Assembly: GCF_022478115.1 (NCBI RefSeq)
Contig: NZ_JAKGSC010000001.1
Coordinates: 1,116,001 to 1,180,000, forward strand
Length of the DNA: 64,000 nt
Source: Tenacibaculum aquimarinum
GTDB taxonomy: Bacteria > Bacteroidota > Bacteroidia > Flavobacteriales > Flavobacteriaceae
Direction: 5' to 3'
Every line of letters begins with the position of its first letter. Within the stretch, counting starts at the first letter, position 1. The translations under genes and the position numbers were made by a program. The notes below the pieces were generated by a model. That model made no database searches and was not told the origin of the DNA. It saw nothing but the letters and a program-made list of their open reading frames with translations. Positions 34,389 through 43,496 of the stretch are shown here, in pieces.

Positions 34389-35275
34389 AAACAAAAAGTA
34401 TCATAGATTTTGTTGGAAACACACCTTTGGTGGAAGTTCAAAATATTTTACAAAAAGAAGGTGTAAAATTATTATTAAAGTTAGAAGGAAATAATCCTGG
34501 AGGAAGCGTTAAAGATAGAGCTGCTTACAACATGATTAATGAAGCTATTCAAAGAAAAAATATTAGAGTAGGAGATACTTTAGTGGAAGCTACTAGTGGA
34601 AATACTGGTATTGCTTTAGCTTTAATGGCAAAAGTTTTGGGTGTAAATATGGTGCTGGTTTTACCAGAAAACTCAACAGAAGAGCGTATAAAAACAATGC
34701 GTTCTTATGGAGCAGAAGTAGTTTTAACTCCAAAAGAGTTGGGTATGGAAGGTTCTAGAGATTATGCCTTAAAATTAAAATATAAAAAAGGATATTTTAG
34801 GTTAAATCAGTTTGACAATACAGACAATTCTAAAGCACATTATAAAACAACCGGTCCCGAAATTTGGAGAGACACAGAAGGAGAAGTTACTCATTTTGTC
34901 TCAGCTATGGGAACAACAGGAACAATAATGGGAGTTTCAGATTATTTAAAAGAGCAGAATGAAAATATTACAATTGTTGGAGCTCAACCTGCGGAAGGTG
35001 CAAAAATACCAGGAATTAGAAAATGGACAGACGATTATGTTCCTGCTATTTTTAATGCATCTAAAGTTGATAAAGTTATAGAAGTTAGTGAAGAAGAGGC
35101 AAAAACAATGACGCAAAGGTTAGCTGCAGAAGAAGGCATTTTTGCAGGTATGAGTAGTGGAGGATCTGTTGCAACTGCTCTAAAAGTTGCTCGCCAAATA
35201 GAAAAAGGAGTTATAGTTGCAATTATTTGCGATAGAGGAGATAGATACTTGTCTTCAACATTATTTGAAAAATAA
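34385..35275 (+). CDS. Cysteine synthase (CysK/CysM family)
   Basis: PLP enzyme of fold type II that joins O-acetylserine and sulfide to cysteine. The PLP lysine is K43 in NPGGSVKDRAAYNM. The substrate loop TSGNTGIALA and GTTGTIMGVSDYL follow, with the phosphate-binding GMSSGGSVA near the C-terminus. At 296 residues it is closer to CysM in length. It ends the sulfur operon and is followed by a gap that holds a SAM-I riboswitch for the next genes. Confidence 0.94.
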   Translation: MKTKSIIDFVGNTPLVEVQNILQKEGVKLLLKLEGNNPGGSVKDRAAYNMINEAIQRKNIRVGDTLVEATSGNTGIALALMAKVLGVNMVLVLPENSTEERIKTMRSYGAEVVLTPKELGMEGSRDYALKLKYKKGYFRLNQFDNTDNSKAHYKTTGPEIWRDTEGEVTHFVSAMGTTGTIMGVSDYLKEQNENITIVGAQPAEGAKIPGIRKWTDDYVPAIFNASKVDKVIEVSEEEAKTMTQRLAAEEGIFAGMSSGGSVATALKVARQIEKGVIVAIICDRGDRYLSSTLFEK

Positions 35276-35352
35276 TTTATTTGCTCTTATATAATTATGA
35301 AAATAAAAAAATAGTACGTTTATTTGTACTTTAGTTCATACTCTTATTGATA

Positions 35353-35468
35353 TGTTATCACGAAAGGCAGAGGGATTAGACCCATTGAAGCCTTAGCAAC
35401 CCTTTTTCTTTTTTAAGAAAATAGAAGGTGCTACATTCTACAAGTTTTACTAGACTTGACAGATAACA
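35353..35468 (+). promoter_or_regulatory. SAM-I (S-box) riboswitch upstream of split metH
   Basis: P1 is TGTTATC (35353-35359) with GATAACA (35462-35468). Conserved pieces in order: ACGAAAGGCAGAGGGA, GACCCATTGAAGCC, TTAGCAACC, AGAAGGTGCTACATTC. It lies 48 nt before the methionine synthase N-terminal gene. No terminator-like hairpin follows; a small TGATA/TATCA hairpin ends just 2 nt before the start codon, so control of translation is more likely than of termination. Confidence 0.95.
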
Positions 35469-35516
35469 GCGAAAAAAACACCTTTCCTGATGACATACTG
35501 ATAAAAAATATCAAAT

Positions 35517-36524
35517 ATGTCGAACATACATACAGAAATTAAAAAAAGAATCCTTGTGCTAGATGGTGCAATGGGAACTATGTTGCAAGCCTATAAATTC
35601 ACTGAAGAAGATTTTCGTGGAGAACGATTTAAGGACTATCCTACACCTTTGCAAGGTAATAATGACTTGCTATCTATTACGCAACCAGAAGCCATAAAAA
35701 CCATTCATGGTAAATATTTTGAAGCTGGTGCAGATATTATTGAAACCAATACTTTTTCTGGGACAACTATTGCAATGGCAGATTATCAGATGGAAGATTT
35801 AGTGTACGAACTAAATTACCAATCTGCTAAAATTGCCAAAGAAGTTGCTGAAGAATTTACTGCAAAAGAACCGCACAAACCTCGTTTTGTAGCAGGTTCA
35901 ATTGGACCAACAAACAGAACAGCAAGTATGTCTCCAGACGTAAACGATCCTGGTTATAGAGCTGTAACTTTTAATGAATTAAGAATCGCTTACAAACAAC
36001 AAGTTGAAGCTTTAGTTGATGGTGGTGTAGATTTATTATTAGTAGAAACTGTTTTTGATACCTTAAATGCAAAAGCGGCATTATTTGCTATCGAAGAGGT
36101 GAAAGATGAAAGAGATATTGAAATACCAACAATGTTAAGCGGAACAATTACAGATGCTTCAGGAAGAACTTTATCTGGCCAAACAGCTGAAGCTTTTTTA
36201 ATTTCAGTATCACACATTCCATTATTAACAGTCGGATTTAATTGTGCTTTAGGAGCCAATTTATTACAACCACATTTAGAAGCAATTGCTAATAAAACTA
36301 ATTTCGGAATTTCTGCGCATCCAAATGCAGGATTACCAAATGCTTTTGGTGAATACGATGAAACTCCAGAAGAAATGGGAGAACAGATTGAAGAATATTT
36401 AAAGAAAGATTTAATAAATATCATTGGCGGATGTTGTGGTACAAGCCCAGAACACATTAGAGTAATTGCAAATATTGCAACTAAATATAAACCAAGACAA
36501 CATTTTGAACTTATTTCAGAATAA
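35517..36524 (+). CDS. Methionine synthase, homocysteine-binding module (split MetH, N-terminal part)
   Basis: 335 residues equal to the first module of E. coli MetH (homocysteine S-methyltransferase barrel). It begins LVLDGAMGTMLQ. The zinc ligands are the Cys in GFNCALGAN (~243) and the pair in GGCCGTSPEH (~306-307). The remaining modules are encoded at 36809-39484, with a small unrelated gene between. Splitting MetH this way is usual in Flavobacteriia to my knowledge. The SAM-I riboswitch directly upstream puts it under SAM control. Confidence 0.95.
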   Translation: MSNIHTEIKKRILVLDGAMGTMLQAYKFTEEDFRGERFKDYPTPLQGNNDLLSITQPEAIKTIHGKYFEAGADIIETNTFSGTTIAMADYQMEDLVYELNYQSAKIAKEVAEEFTAKEPHKPRFVAGSIGPTNRTASMSPDVNDPGYRAVTFNELRIAYKQQVEALVDGGVDLLLVETVFDTLNAKAALFAIEEVKDERDIEIPTMLSGTITDASGRTLSGQTAEAFLISVSHIPLLTVGFNCALGANLLQPHLEAIANKTNFGISAHPNAGLPNAFGEYDETPEEMGEQIEEYLKKDLINIIGGCCGTSPEHIRVIANIATKYKPRQHFELISE

Positions 36525-36527
36525 GAT

Positions 36528-36809
36528 ATGATTTTAGAAGTAGCAATTTTAAATGTTAAAGAAGGGCTGTCGAAAGACTTTGAAGCTAATTTTAAAATAG
36601 CAGAAAAAATTATTTCTTCTATAAAAGGTTATATCTCTCATGATTTAAAGAAATGTATTGAAGAGAAAAATAAATATATTTTATTAGTGAATTGGGAAAC
36701 CATAGAAGATCACGAAATCGGATTTAGAAAATCTGATGAATATCAAGAATGGAAAAGCTTATTACATCATTTTTATGAACCTTTTCCAACAGTAGAACAT
36801 TATAAGTAA
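36528..36809 (+). CDS. Small ABM-domain (antibiotic biosynthesis monooxygenase-like) protein
   Basis: 93 residues with the dimeric alpha/beta barrel pattern of the ABM family: an N-terminal strand [21 protein letters not shown], then [43 protein letters not shown] at the end. Members range from quinol monooxygenases to heme-degrading and purely structural proteins, so no reaction can be assigned. It starts 3 bp after the first metH part, and its TAA overlaps the ATG of the second part by one base. It is therefore translated within the methionine synthase operon. Confidence 0.85.
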   Translation: MILEVAILNVKEGLSKDFEANFKIAEKIISSIKGYISHDLKKCIEEKNKYILLVNWETIEDHEIGFRKSDEYQEWKSLLHHFYEPFPTVEHYK

Positions 36810-39484
36810 TGAAGATAAAACAATCAAAATATATGCGTTTATCAGGATTAGAACCTCTAATCTTGAATGAAAATAGCAACTTTATAAATGTTGGAGAACG
36901 TACAAATGTTGCTGGTTCTCGTAAGTTTCTACGTTTAATTAAAGAAGAAAAATTTGATGAAGCGTTAGATATAGCAAGACATCAAGTAGATGGAGGAGCT
37001 CAAATTGTCGACATTAATATGGACGACGGTTTAATTGATGGAAAGGAATCTATGGTTCGCTTCTTAAATTTAATCGCAGCAGAACCAGATATTTGTAGAG
37101 TGCCAATGATGATTGATAGTTCTAAATGGGAAATCATTGAGGCTGGTTTACAAGTTGTACAAGGTAAATGTGTAGTGAATTCAATTTCTTTAAAAGAAGG
37201 TGAAGAAAAATTTATTTGGGAAGCCACGCAAATTAAACGTTACGGAGCTGCTGTAATTGTTATGGCTTTTGATGAAGTTGGACAAGCAGATAACTATGAG
37301 CGTAGAATTGAAATTGCACAACGTTCTTACGATGTTTTAGTAAATAAAGTTGGTTTTCCTAGTGAAGATATCATATTCGATTTAAATATATTTCCTGTAG
37401 CAACAGGAATGGATGAACACAGAAGAAATGCTATCGATTTTATAGAAGCAACAAAATGGGTAAGAGAAAACCTAGAAAATGTTTCTGTAAGTGGAGGTGT
37501 TAGTAATGTGTCGTTTTCTTTTAGAGGAAATAATGGAGTAAGAGAAGCAATGCACTCTGTGTTTTTATATTATGCCATTCAAGCTGGTATGAATATGGGA
37601 ATTGTAAATCCCGCTTTATTAGAAGTTTATGATGATATTCCTAAAGATTTATTAGAACACGTAGAAGATGTAATTCTAGATAGAAGAGAAGATGCAACAG
37701 AACGTTTATTAGATTTTGCTGAAACTGTAAAAGGTTCTAAAAAAGAAAAAACGGTAGATTTATCTTGGAGAGAAAATCCGTTACAAGACAGAATTACACA
37801 CGCTTTGGTAAAAGGAATAGACGCTTTTATTATTGAAGATGTAGAAGAAGCAAGATTACAAGCAGAAAAGCCAATTGAAGTTATTGAAGGCAATTTAATG
37901 GCAGGAATGAATGTGGTTGGAGATTTATTTGGAGCAGGAAAAATGTTTTTGCCGCAAGTAGTAAAATCTGCTCGTGTAATGAAAAAAGCGGTTGGTTATT
38001 TAAATCCGTTTATTGAAGCTGAAAAAGGAGAAGAACAGAAAGCACTTGGTAAAATTTTAATGGCAACTGTAAAAGGTGATGTACATGATATTGGTAAAAA
38101 TATTGTGTCTGTTGTTTTAGGTTGTAATAACTACGAAATTGTAGATTTAGGTGTTATGGTTCCGCCAGAAAAAATTATTGAAGCGGCAAAAAGAGAAAAT
38201 GTAGATGCTATTGGTTTAAGCGGTTTAATTACACCTTCTTTAGATGAAATGGTGTATTTAGCCAAAGAAATGGAACGTCAAAATTTTGAATTACCATTGT
38301 TAATTGGTGGTGCAACAACTTCTAAAGCACACACAGCTGTTAAGATTGATACGCAATATAAAAATGCAGTTGTTCATGTTAATGATGCTTCTAGAGCAGT
38401 AACAGTTGTTGGAGATTTATTAAACAAGAAAACAAATAATCAATACGTTGCCGATTTAAAGAAAAATTATGATGAATTTAGAACCAAGTTTTTAAAACGA
38501 GGTAAAGAAAAATCATATATTTCTATTGATGAAGCGCGTAAACGTAAATATAAAATTGATTGGAATACTTCGGAAATTGTAAAACCTAAAGAATTAGGAA
38601 TTCAGACGTTAGAACAATTAAGTTTAAAAGAATTGGTTCCTTTTATAGATTGGAGTCCGTTTTTTAGAAGTTGGGATTTACATGGTAAATTTCCAGCTAT
38701 TTTAACAGATGAGGTTGTCGGTGAACAAGCTTCCATTATGTATGAAGAAGCACAAGCAATGATTGAAGAAATTATTGCAAAACAATTACTAAAACCAAAA
38801 GCAATTTTTGGTTTGTTTGAAGCAAATTCTATAAATGAAGATGATATTTCTGTTCAGAAAAAAGGAGAAGAAATAGCAATTTTTAGAACGTTACGTCAGC
38901 AATTAAAAAAGAGAGAAGGAATACCAAATCATGCTCTGGCAGATTTTATTGCTCCAAAAGAAACTGGATTAACAGATTATATGGGCGCTTTTTGTGTTGG
39001 AATTTTTGGAGCTCAAGAATTAGCAGATAGTTACAGAGCCAAAGAAGACGATTATAACGGAATTATGGCACAAGCAATTGCAGATCGTTTTGCAGAAGCT
39101 TTTGCAGAATATTTGCACAAACAAATTAGAACAAAACATTGGGGTTATGCTTCTGATGAAACGTTGTCTAATGACGATTTAATTAAAGAAAGTTACAAAG
39201 GAATTAGACCTGCGCCAGGTTATCCTGCATGTCCAGATCATTTAGAAAAAGAAACTATTTGGGATTTATTAGATGTAGAAAACAAGATTGGTGTAAAGTT
39301 AACAGAAAGTTTGGCAATGTGGCCAGCCGCCGCGGTTTCTGGATATTATTTTGCCAATAAAGAATCTAAATATTTTGGATTGGGTAAAATTACAGATGAT
39401 CAAATAACTGATTATGCTACAAGAAAAGGAATTAAAAAAGAAAAGGCTAGAAAATGGTTGCACCCAAATATAGCCGACCAATAA
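36809..39484 (+). CDS. metH: Methionine synthase, folate-, cobalamin- and SAM-binding modules (split MetH, C-terminal part)
   Basis: 891 residues. Pterin-binding barrel (from ~20; [14 protein letters not shown]), cobalamin domain (~340-560) with the base-off motif DVHDIGKNI whose His (~425) ligates cobalt, and the reactivation domain with SAM motif [12 protein letters not shown] (~800). Together with the gene at 35517 it makes a full B12-dependent methionine synthase. No cobalamin riboswitch was seen; control is through the SAM-I element upstream. The start overlaps the previous stop codon (TAATG). Confidence 0.96.
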   Translation: MKIKQSKYMRLSGLEPLILNENSNFINVGERTNVAGSRKFLRLIKEEKFDEALDIARHQVDGGAQIVDINMDDGLIDGKESMVRFLNLIAAEPDICRVPMMIDSSKWEIIEAGLQVVQGKCVVNSISLKEGEEKFIWEATQIKRYGAAVIVMAFDEVGQADNYERRIEIAQRSYDVLVNKVGFPSEDIIFDLNIFPVATGMDEHRRNAIDFIEATKWVRENLENVSVSGGVSNVSFSFRGNNGVREAMHSVFLYYAIQAGMNMGIVNPALLEVYDDIPKDLLEHVEDVILDRREDATERLLDFAETVKGSKKEKTVDLSWRENPLQDRITHALVKGIDAFIIEDVEEARLQAEKPIEVIEGNLMAGMNVVGDLFGAGKMFLPQVVKSARVMKKAVGYLNPFIEAEKGEEQKALGKILMATVKGDVHDIGKNIVSVVLGCNNYEIVDLGVMVPPEKIIEAAKRENVDAIGLSGLITPSLDEMVYLAKEMERQNFELPLLIGGATTSKAHTAVKIDTQYKNAVVHVNDASRAVTVVGDLLNKKTNNQYVADLKKNYDEFRTKFLKRGKEKSYISIDEARKRKYKIDWNTSEIVKPKELGIQTLEQLSLKELVPFIDWSPFFRSWDLHGKFPAILTDEVVGEQASIMYEEAQAMIEEIIAKQLLKPKAIFGLFEANSINEDDISVQKKGEEIAIFRTLRQQLKKREGIPNHALADFIAPKETGLTDYMGAFCVGIFGAQELADSYRAKEDDYNGIMAQAIADRFAEAFAEYLHKQIRTKHWGYASDETLSNDDLIKESYKGIRPAPGYPACPDHLEKETIWDLLDVENKIGVKLTESLAMWPAAAVSGYYFANKESKYFGLGKITDDQITDYATRKGIKKEKARKWLHPNIADQ

Positions 39485-39488
39485 AAAT

Positions 39489-39725
39489 ATGGAATTTATA
39501 GAATTAACATTAGGTAGTTATATCATTTCTCATGGTTATGATAAAAATAATAAGGAGCTTGTTGTACATATTCCTGCGGAAAAGTTTGGTAAAAAATTAA
39601 TTGCAGTTTCTAGAATTAAATCTCTAAGTGAGAAATATATTCTTACAGATTATGTAGATGGAAGATGGATATATTGGGAATATCAGGAAGATTTTGATGA
39701 AGTAAAAAAGCTACTAAGTAAGTAG
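39489..39725 (+). CDS. Small hypothetical protein between metH and metF
   Basis: 78 residues, not recognised. It is soluble, with alternating beta-type segments and an aromatic-rich centre (YVDGRWIYWEYQEDFDEV). It begins 4 bp after metH, so it is probably translated with it. Its stop codon touches the intergenic repeat at 39724-39830, which separates it from metF. Confidence 0.65.
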   Translation: MEFIELTLGSYIISHGYDKNNKELVVHIPAEKFGKKLIAVSRIKSLSEKYILTDYVDGRWIYWEYQEDFDEVKKLLSK

Positions 39726-39830
39726 CGTTAGCGATTGAAACGGCATCCTTTTTATTTGTTTCTTCGAGCGAAGTGGAGAAGTTGTCAAATAAAAAGATAT
39801 AGTGTAAAGCGCGACCCTTGTGGTAACTCC
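39724..39830 (-). repeat. Intergenic repeat element, copy 3 (reverse orientation)
   Basis: Read on the minus strand it runs from GGAGTTACCACAAGGGTCG to GTTTCAATCGCTAACGC, similar to copy 1 (GGGCGTTACC..TCAGGTCGGG to CGCTTCAATCCTTAACGC). The core is an inverted repeat CTTTTTATTTG / CAAATAAAAAG around an inner CTTCGAGCGAAG-like hairpin. It abuts the stop codon of the small gene before it. Confidence 0.65.
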
Positions 39831-39878
39831 AAAAAAAATAAAGAGTTTTAAATAGATACTGAAACAAATTCAGCATAA

Positions 39879-40835
39879 ATGAAAATTACAGAACACATAA
39901 AAAAAGCAAACGGAAAAACATTGTTTTCATTTGAAATTATTCCGCCTAAAAAAGGAAATAACATTCAAGATTTATATAAAAATATAGATCCGTTAATGGA
40001 ATTTAAACCGCCATTTATTGATGTAACAACTTCTAGGGAAGAGTATGTCTATTTAGATAAAGGAAATGGTTTATTGGATAGAAAAATAACCAGAATGCGC
40101 CCTGGAACGGTTGGTATTTGTGCAGCAATTAAGCATAAATATGATGTAGATACTGTGCCACATGTTCTGTGTGGAGGTTTTACAAAAGAGGAAACGGAAT
40201 ATGTTTTGGTAGATTGTCATTATCTTGGGATAGAGAATGTTATGGCGTTGAGAGGTGATGCAATGAGTCATCAAAAATATTTTGAACCTTCTAAAAACGG
40301 GAATCATTATGCGAAAGATTTGGTTGAGCAAATTCAGAATTTAAATTGTGGAAAATATTTACATGATGTAATTGAAGCAAATCATAAATCTGATTTTTGT
40401 ATCGGAGTAGCAGGTTATCCTGAGAAACATTTAGAAGCACCTTCTTTACAAACGGATTTAAAGCGCTTAAAAGAAAAAGTAGATGCAGGCGCAGATTATG
40501 TAGTTACACAGATGTTTTTTGACAATCAAAAATATTTTCAGTTTGTCGAAGCTGCTAAAAAAGTAGGAATTAATGTGCCAATAATTCCAGGAATTAAACC
40601 GTTAGCTGTAAAAAGACATTTGCAATTATTGCCACAGGTTTTTAAAATAGATTTACCTGAAGATTTAATAAATGAAGTAGAACTTTGTAAAACGAATAAA
40701 GATGTTAGAGAAGTTGGTGTAGAATGGGCAATTCAACAATCTAAAGAATTATTAGAAACAGGAGCTCCGGTTTTACATTATTATTCTATGGGTAAAAGCG
40801 ATAATATTCATAAAATTGCTTCTTCAATTTTTTAA
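39879..40835 (+). CDS. metF: Methylenetetrahydrofolate reductase
   Basis: Makes 5-methyltetrahydrofolate, the methyl donor for methionine synthase. An FAD-dependent TIM barrel of 318 residues. FSFEIIPPKKG holds the catalytic Glu, followed by DVTTSRE, LRGDAMS and DAGADYVVTQMFFDNQKYF. Position downstream of metH suits the pathway. A repeat element lies between, so co-transcription with metH is likely but not certain. Confidence 0.95.
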   Translation: MKITEHIKKANGKTLFSFEIIPPKKGNNIQDLYKNIDPLMEFKPPFIDVTTSREEYVYLDKGNGLLDRKITRMRPGTVGICAAIKHKYDVDTVPHVLCGGFTKEETEYVLVDCHYLGIENVMALRGDAMSHQKYFEPSKNGNHYAKDLVEQIQNLNCGKYLHDVIEANHKSDFCIGVAGYPEKHLEAPSLQTDLKRLKEKVDAGADYVVTQMFFDNQKYFQFVEAAKKVGINVPIIPGIKPLAVKRHLQLLPQVFKIDLPEDLINEVELCKTNKDVREVGVEWAIQQSKELLETGAPVLHYYSMGKSDNIHKIASSIF

Positions 40836-40909
40836 TTATTTATAGGAACTATTGTTTGTAAGGATAGAATCCTTTGATAGACAGATAAGCAAAAGTAATT
40901 TTGATAAAA

Positions 40910-40939
40910 TTGTTTTGGCAAAATATTTGCTTACTTTTG
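40910..40939 (+). promoter_or_regulatory. trxA: trxA promoter
   Basis: TTG at 40910-40912 and TACTTTTG at 40932-40939 are spaced by 19 bp, fitting the Bacteroidota consensus. It gives a leader of ~32 nt. Confidence 0.68.
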
Positions 40940-40978
40940 TATAGTAAAACTAGAATAACAATTTAAAATATAAATAAA

Positions 40979-41296
40979 ATGGCATTAGAAATTACAGACG
41001 CAACTTTTGAAGATGTAGTATTAAAATCTGACAAACCAGTATTAGTTGATTTTTGGGCAGCTTGGTGTGGACCTTGTAGAATGGTTGGACCAATTGTAGA
41101 TGAAATTAGTACAGAATACGACGGTAAAGCAATTGTTGGAAAAGTAGATGTAGATGCAAATCAAGAATTTGCAGCAAAATACGGAGTACGTAATATACCA
41201 ACTGTTTTAATCTTTAAAAACGGAGAAGTTGTAGATAAACAAGTAGGTGTTGCACCTAAAAATGTTTATACAGGTAAAATTGATGCTGCTATTTAG
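40979..41296 (+). CDS. trxA: Thioredoxin
   Basis: 105 residues with active site WCGPC (C30, C33), the cis-Pro in NIPTVLIF and the buried Asp in LVDFWAAW. Soluble, no signal peptide, so cytoplasmic. It can supply electrons to the CysH reductase encoded at 28 kb, but that is general family knowledge. It has its own promoter and a terminator. Confidence 0.96.
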   Translation: MALEITDATFEDVVLKSDKPVLVDFWAAWCGPCRMVGPIVDEISTEYDGKAIVGKVDVDANQEFAAKYGVRNIPTVLIFKNGEVVDKQVGVAPKNVYTGKIDAAI

Positions 41297-41320
41297 TAGT
41301 ATTAAAACTTTATAATTTAT

Positions 41321-41351
41321 AAAAGGTTTGGCTAACGTCAAACCTTTTTTT
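41321..41351 (+). terminator. Terminator after trxA
   Basis: The stem AAAGGTTTG / CAAACCTTT with an 8-nt loop is followed by a T tract. It lies between trxA and the DUF58 gene. Confidence 0.8.
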
Positions 41352-41362
41352 ATTTTGGTAGT

Positions 41363-42286
41363 ATGATAAATTTATCCGAAGTTAAATCATCAGAAATAAA
41401 AAACTTAGACATACTTGCTAAACAAGTTGTTGAAGGTTTTATAACAGGAATGCATAAAAGTCCGTTTCACGGATTTTCAGTTGAGTTTTCTGAACATAAA
41501 TTGTACAATAAAGGCGAAAGTACACGTCATATTGATTGGAAACTATTTGCCAAAACAGAAAAATTATATACCAAAAAATACGAAGAGGAAACTAATTTAC
41601 GCTGTCATATAATTGTAGATAATTCAGCATCAATGCATTATCCAGTTGTGAAAAAGCAAACAATAGATAATCTAAATAAAATAGGATATGCTGCAGTTGC
41701 AGCAGCTTCTTTAATGGAAATATTAAAGCGTCAGAGAGACGCTGTAGGTTTAAGTGTGTATTCTGATAGTTATGAATTTTACGCTCCAGAAAAAGGAAGT
41801 GAGCGCCATAGAAAGATGTTGTTAAATCAATTAGAGCAATTATTAATTTCAGAATCTACTGCTACAACAGAAACATATCAATATTTACATGAAATAGCAG
41901 AAAATATTCACAGACGTTCTTTAATTTTCTTATTTACAGATATGTTTCAAACAACAAAAGATAAAGAAGAGATGTTTGAAGCGCTTCGTCACTTAAAATT
42001 TAACAAACATGAAGTAGTTTTGTTCCATACTTATGATGGAAAGACAGAATTTAACTTTGATTTTGACAGTGCTCCCAAAAAATTTGTAGATCTTGAAACA
42101 AAAGAAGAAATAAATTTATATTCAGAAAACATACAAGAACAATACAAAGAATCTGTTTCAAGTTATTTTAATGAATTGAAAAATAGTTGCTTACAATATA
42201 AGATAGATTATGTTCCTGTAGATATCAATAAAGGATTTAAAGAAGTTTTAGCAACTTATTTAATAAGTAGGCAAAAAAATATATAA
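41363..42286 (+). CDS. DUF58 domain-containing protein (vWA-like)
   Basis: 307 residues. The DUF58 core RHIDWKLFAKTEKLYTKKYEEETNLRCHIIVDNSASMHYP includes a MIDAS-like DNSAS metal site of a vWA fold. Relatives are usually near MoxR ATPases and BatA/BatB membrane proteins in aerotolerance or chaperone-like clusters; none of these is next to it here. No membrane segment is seen. It ends 54 bp before a tRNA gene. Function unknown beyond the fold. Confidence 0.88.
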   Translation: MINLSEVKSSEIKNLDILAKQVVEGFITGMHKSPFHGFSVEFSEHKLYNKGESTRHIDWKLFAKTEKLYTKKYEEETNLRCHIIVDNSASMHYPVVKKQTIDNLNKIGYAAVAAASLMEILKRQRDAVGLSVYSDSYEFYAPEKGSERHRKMLLNQLEQLLISESTATTETYQYLHEIAENIHRRSLIFLFTDMFQTTKDKEEMFEALRHLKFNKHEVVLFHTYDGKTEFNFDFDSAPKKFVDLETKEEINLYSENIQEQYKESVSSYFNELKNSCLQYKIDYVPVDINKGFKEVLATYLISRQKNI

Positions 42287-42292
42287 TTTTCT

Positions 42293-42322
42293 TTGGAGAA
42301 CTAAAAAACAAGTGTATATTTG
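42293..42322 (+). promoter_or_regulatory. tRNA-Asp promoter
   Basis: TTG at 42293-42295 and TATATTTG at 42315-42322 are spaced by 19 bp, a full match to the Bacteroidota consensus, ~18 bp before the tRNA 5' end. Confidence 0.8.
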
Positions 42323-42339
42323 CATCCGCTAATAGCAAC

Positions 42340-42413
42340 GGTCTGGTAGTTCAGCTGGTTAGAATGTCGCCCTGTCACGGCGAAGGTCGCGGGTTCGAAT
42401 CCCGTCCAGACCG
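42340..42413 (+). tRNA. tRNA-Asp (anticodon GTC)
   Basis: 74 nt. The acceptor stem GGTCTGG pairs with CCAGACC and the discriminator is G, an identity base for Asp. The anticodon arm is TCGCC-CTGTCAC-GGCGA with anticodon GTC. The T arm has GGTTCGAATCC. CCA is not encoded. Confidence 0.98.
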
Positions 42414-42429
42414 CTAAAAAAGCAAATTT

Positions 42430-42470
42430 AATCCTTAACAATCTGTTTTTCAGAAAGTTAAGGATTTTTT
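42430..42470 (+). terminator. Terminator after tRNA-Asp
   Basis: The stem AATCCTTAAC / GTTAAGGATT, with a small inner CTG/CAG pair, is followed by a T tract. Confidence 0.8.
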
Positions 42471-42492
42471 ACTTTAAAATACATTCCTAAAT

Positions 42493-42981
42493 ATGATTAC
42501 AATAATTGCAGCTTTTGGAAAAAACTATGAACTTGGTAAAGACAATGACTTAATTTGGCATTTACCAGCAGATTTAAAACGTTTTAAAAGAACTACTACA
42601 GGTCATCATATCTTAATGGGACGAAACACGTTTGAATCGATAGGTAAGCCGTTACCAAACAGAACTTCGGTAATTATTACTAGAAATGATAATTATTTTA
42701 TGGACGGTTGTTTGGTTGCAAACAGTTTAGAAGAAGCAATTGACTTGGCAGAAGGTAATAACGCTTTTATAATTGGTGGAGCACAAATTTACAAGCAAGC
42801 ATTGGAATGTGATTTAGTAGATAAGTTAGATGTAACTATTGTACATGAAAACTTTGAAGCAGATGTGTATTTTCCGGAAATTGATTTAAAAATTTGGGAA
42901 GAAACTGCTCGAGAAGATTTTAAAGCAGATGAAAAGAATAAGCACGATTATAGTTTTGTAACTTTTACAAAAAGAAATTAA
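42493..42981 (+). CDS. folA: Dihydrofolate reductase
   Basis: 162 residues. NADPH-dependent reduction of dihydrofolate. GKDNDLIWHLPADLKRFK holds the substrate acid (Asp in LPADL) and the Met20-loop region. ILMGRNTFESIGKPLPNRTSVIITR and AFIIGGAQIYKQAL are the cofactor-binding segments. A complete single-domain enzyme. Its stop codon overlaps by 4 bp the stop codon of the convergent lipoprotein gene. Confidence 0.95.
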   Translation: MITIIAAFGKNYELGKDNDLIWHLPADLKRFKRTTTGHHILMGRNTFESIGKPLPNRTSVIITRNDNYFMDGCLVANSLEEAIDLAEGNNAFIIGGAQIYKQALECDLVDKLDVTIVHENFEADVYFPEIDLKIWEETAREDFKADEKNKHDYSFVTFTKRN

Positions 42982-43415
42982 CGTACTTGTCTTCTATTTC
43001 CAAGACCTAAACTCATATTGTATTTGCGTTGCGCAAATAAAAAGTAGTTAAATAACTTATAGTTTACATCGTAACCATAATCTACCGTAGATTGGTAGTC
43101 AATTATGTTTTCGTAGATATTTGGGTTGAATCTCGACGGATTATTCACTCTCATATTCCAATTAGTAACAAATATTCTGTTTCTATTTTCTAAATAGGTT
43201 TGAGAATAATATCCTGGAGGAAAAGCAGTAGCGTTTAGGTAAGCTGTAAAACCAATATCCATAATTATAATTTGATACTCTAAACTGTCATTTGCAATAA
43301 CAACAGGTTCTTCTTTTACTTCGGAAGAATTGTTTATTGGAGCTGCACCACATGAGTATAGTAAAATTCCAATAGAGAAAAAGGTTAGAATATATTTTAG
43401 AGCTTTCATAATCAA
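42978..43415 (-). CDS. Small lipoprotein of unknown function (DUF6146-like)
   Basis: 145 residues; the start is probably the second Met (43409), giving a lipoprotein signal with lipobox LLYSC. The mature part is rich in Tyr and Asn (FPPGYYSQTYLENRNRIFVTNWNMRVNNPSRFNPNIYE). It looks like a flavobacterial lipoprotein family I recall as DUF6146, but I am not sure of the number. Function unknown. Converges on folA with overlapping stop codons. Confidence 0.75.
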   Translation of the reverse strand: MIMKALKYILTFFSIGILLYSCGAAPINNSSEVKEEPVVIANDSLEYQIIIMDIGFTAYLNATAFPPGYYSQTYLENRNRIFVTNWNMRVNNPSRFNPNIYENIIDYQSTVDYGYDVNYKLFNYFLFAQRKYNMSLGLGNRRQVR

Positions 43416-43496
43416 ACTGTTTATACTCTATAAAGTTGCAAAAATTATTCCGTTTTTCATAGAATTTTAACTAAATTTCAATTTTAAAAATATAAA

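Noticed and set aside
35276..35520. Cobalamin riboswitch upstream of the B12-dependent methionine synthase
   Set aside because: The conserved B12-box pieces are absent; the leader is fully explained by a SAM-I riboswitch.
35990..36457. Antisense frame of 155 codons in the first metH part
   Set aside because: It is the reverse of a well-conserved enzyme; the length is a chance effect of codon use.
40855..40875. Small hairpin AGGAT/ATCCT after metF as a terminator
   Set aside because: Only 5 bp with a 3-nt loop and no T tract.
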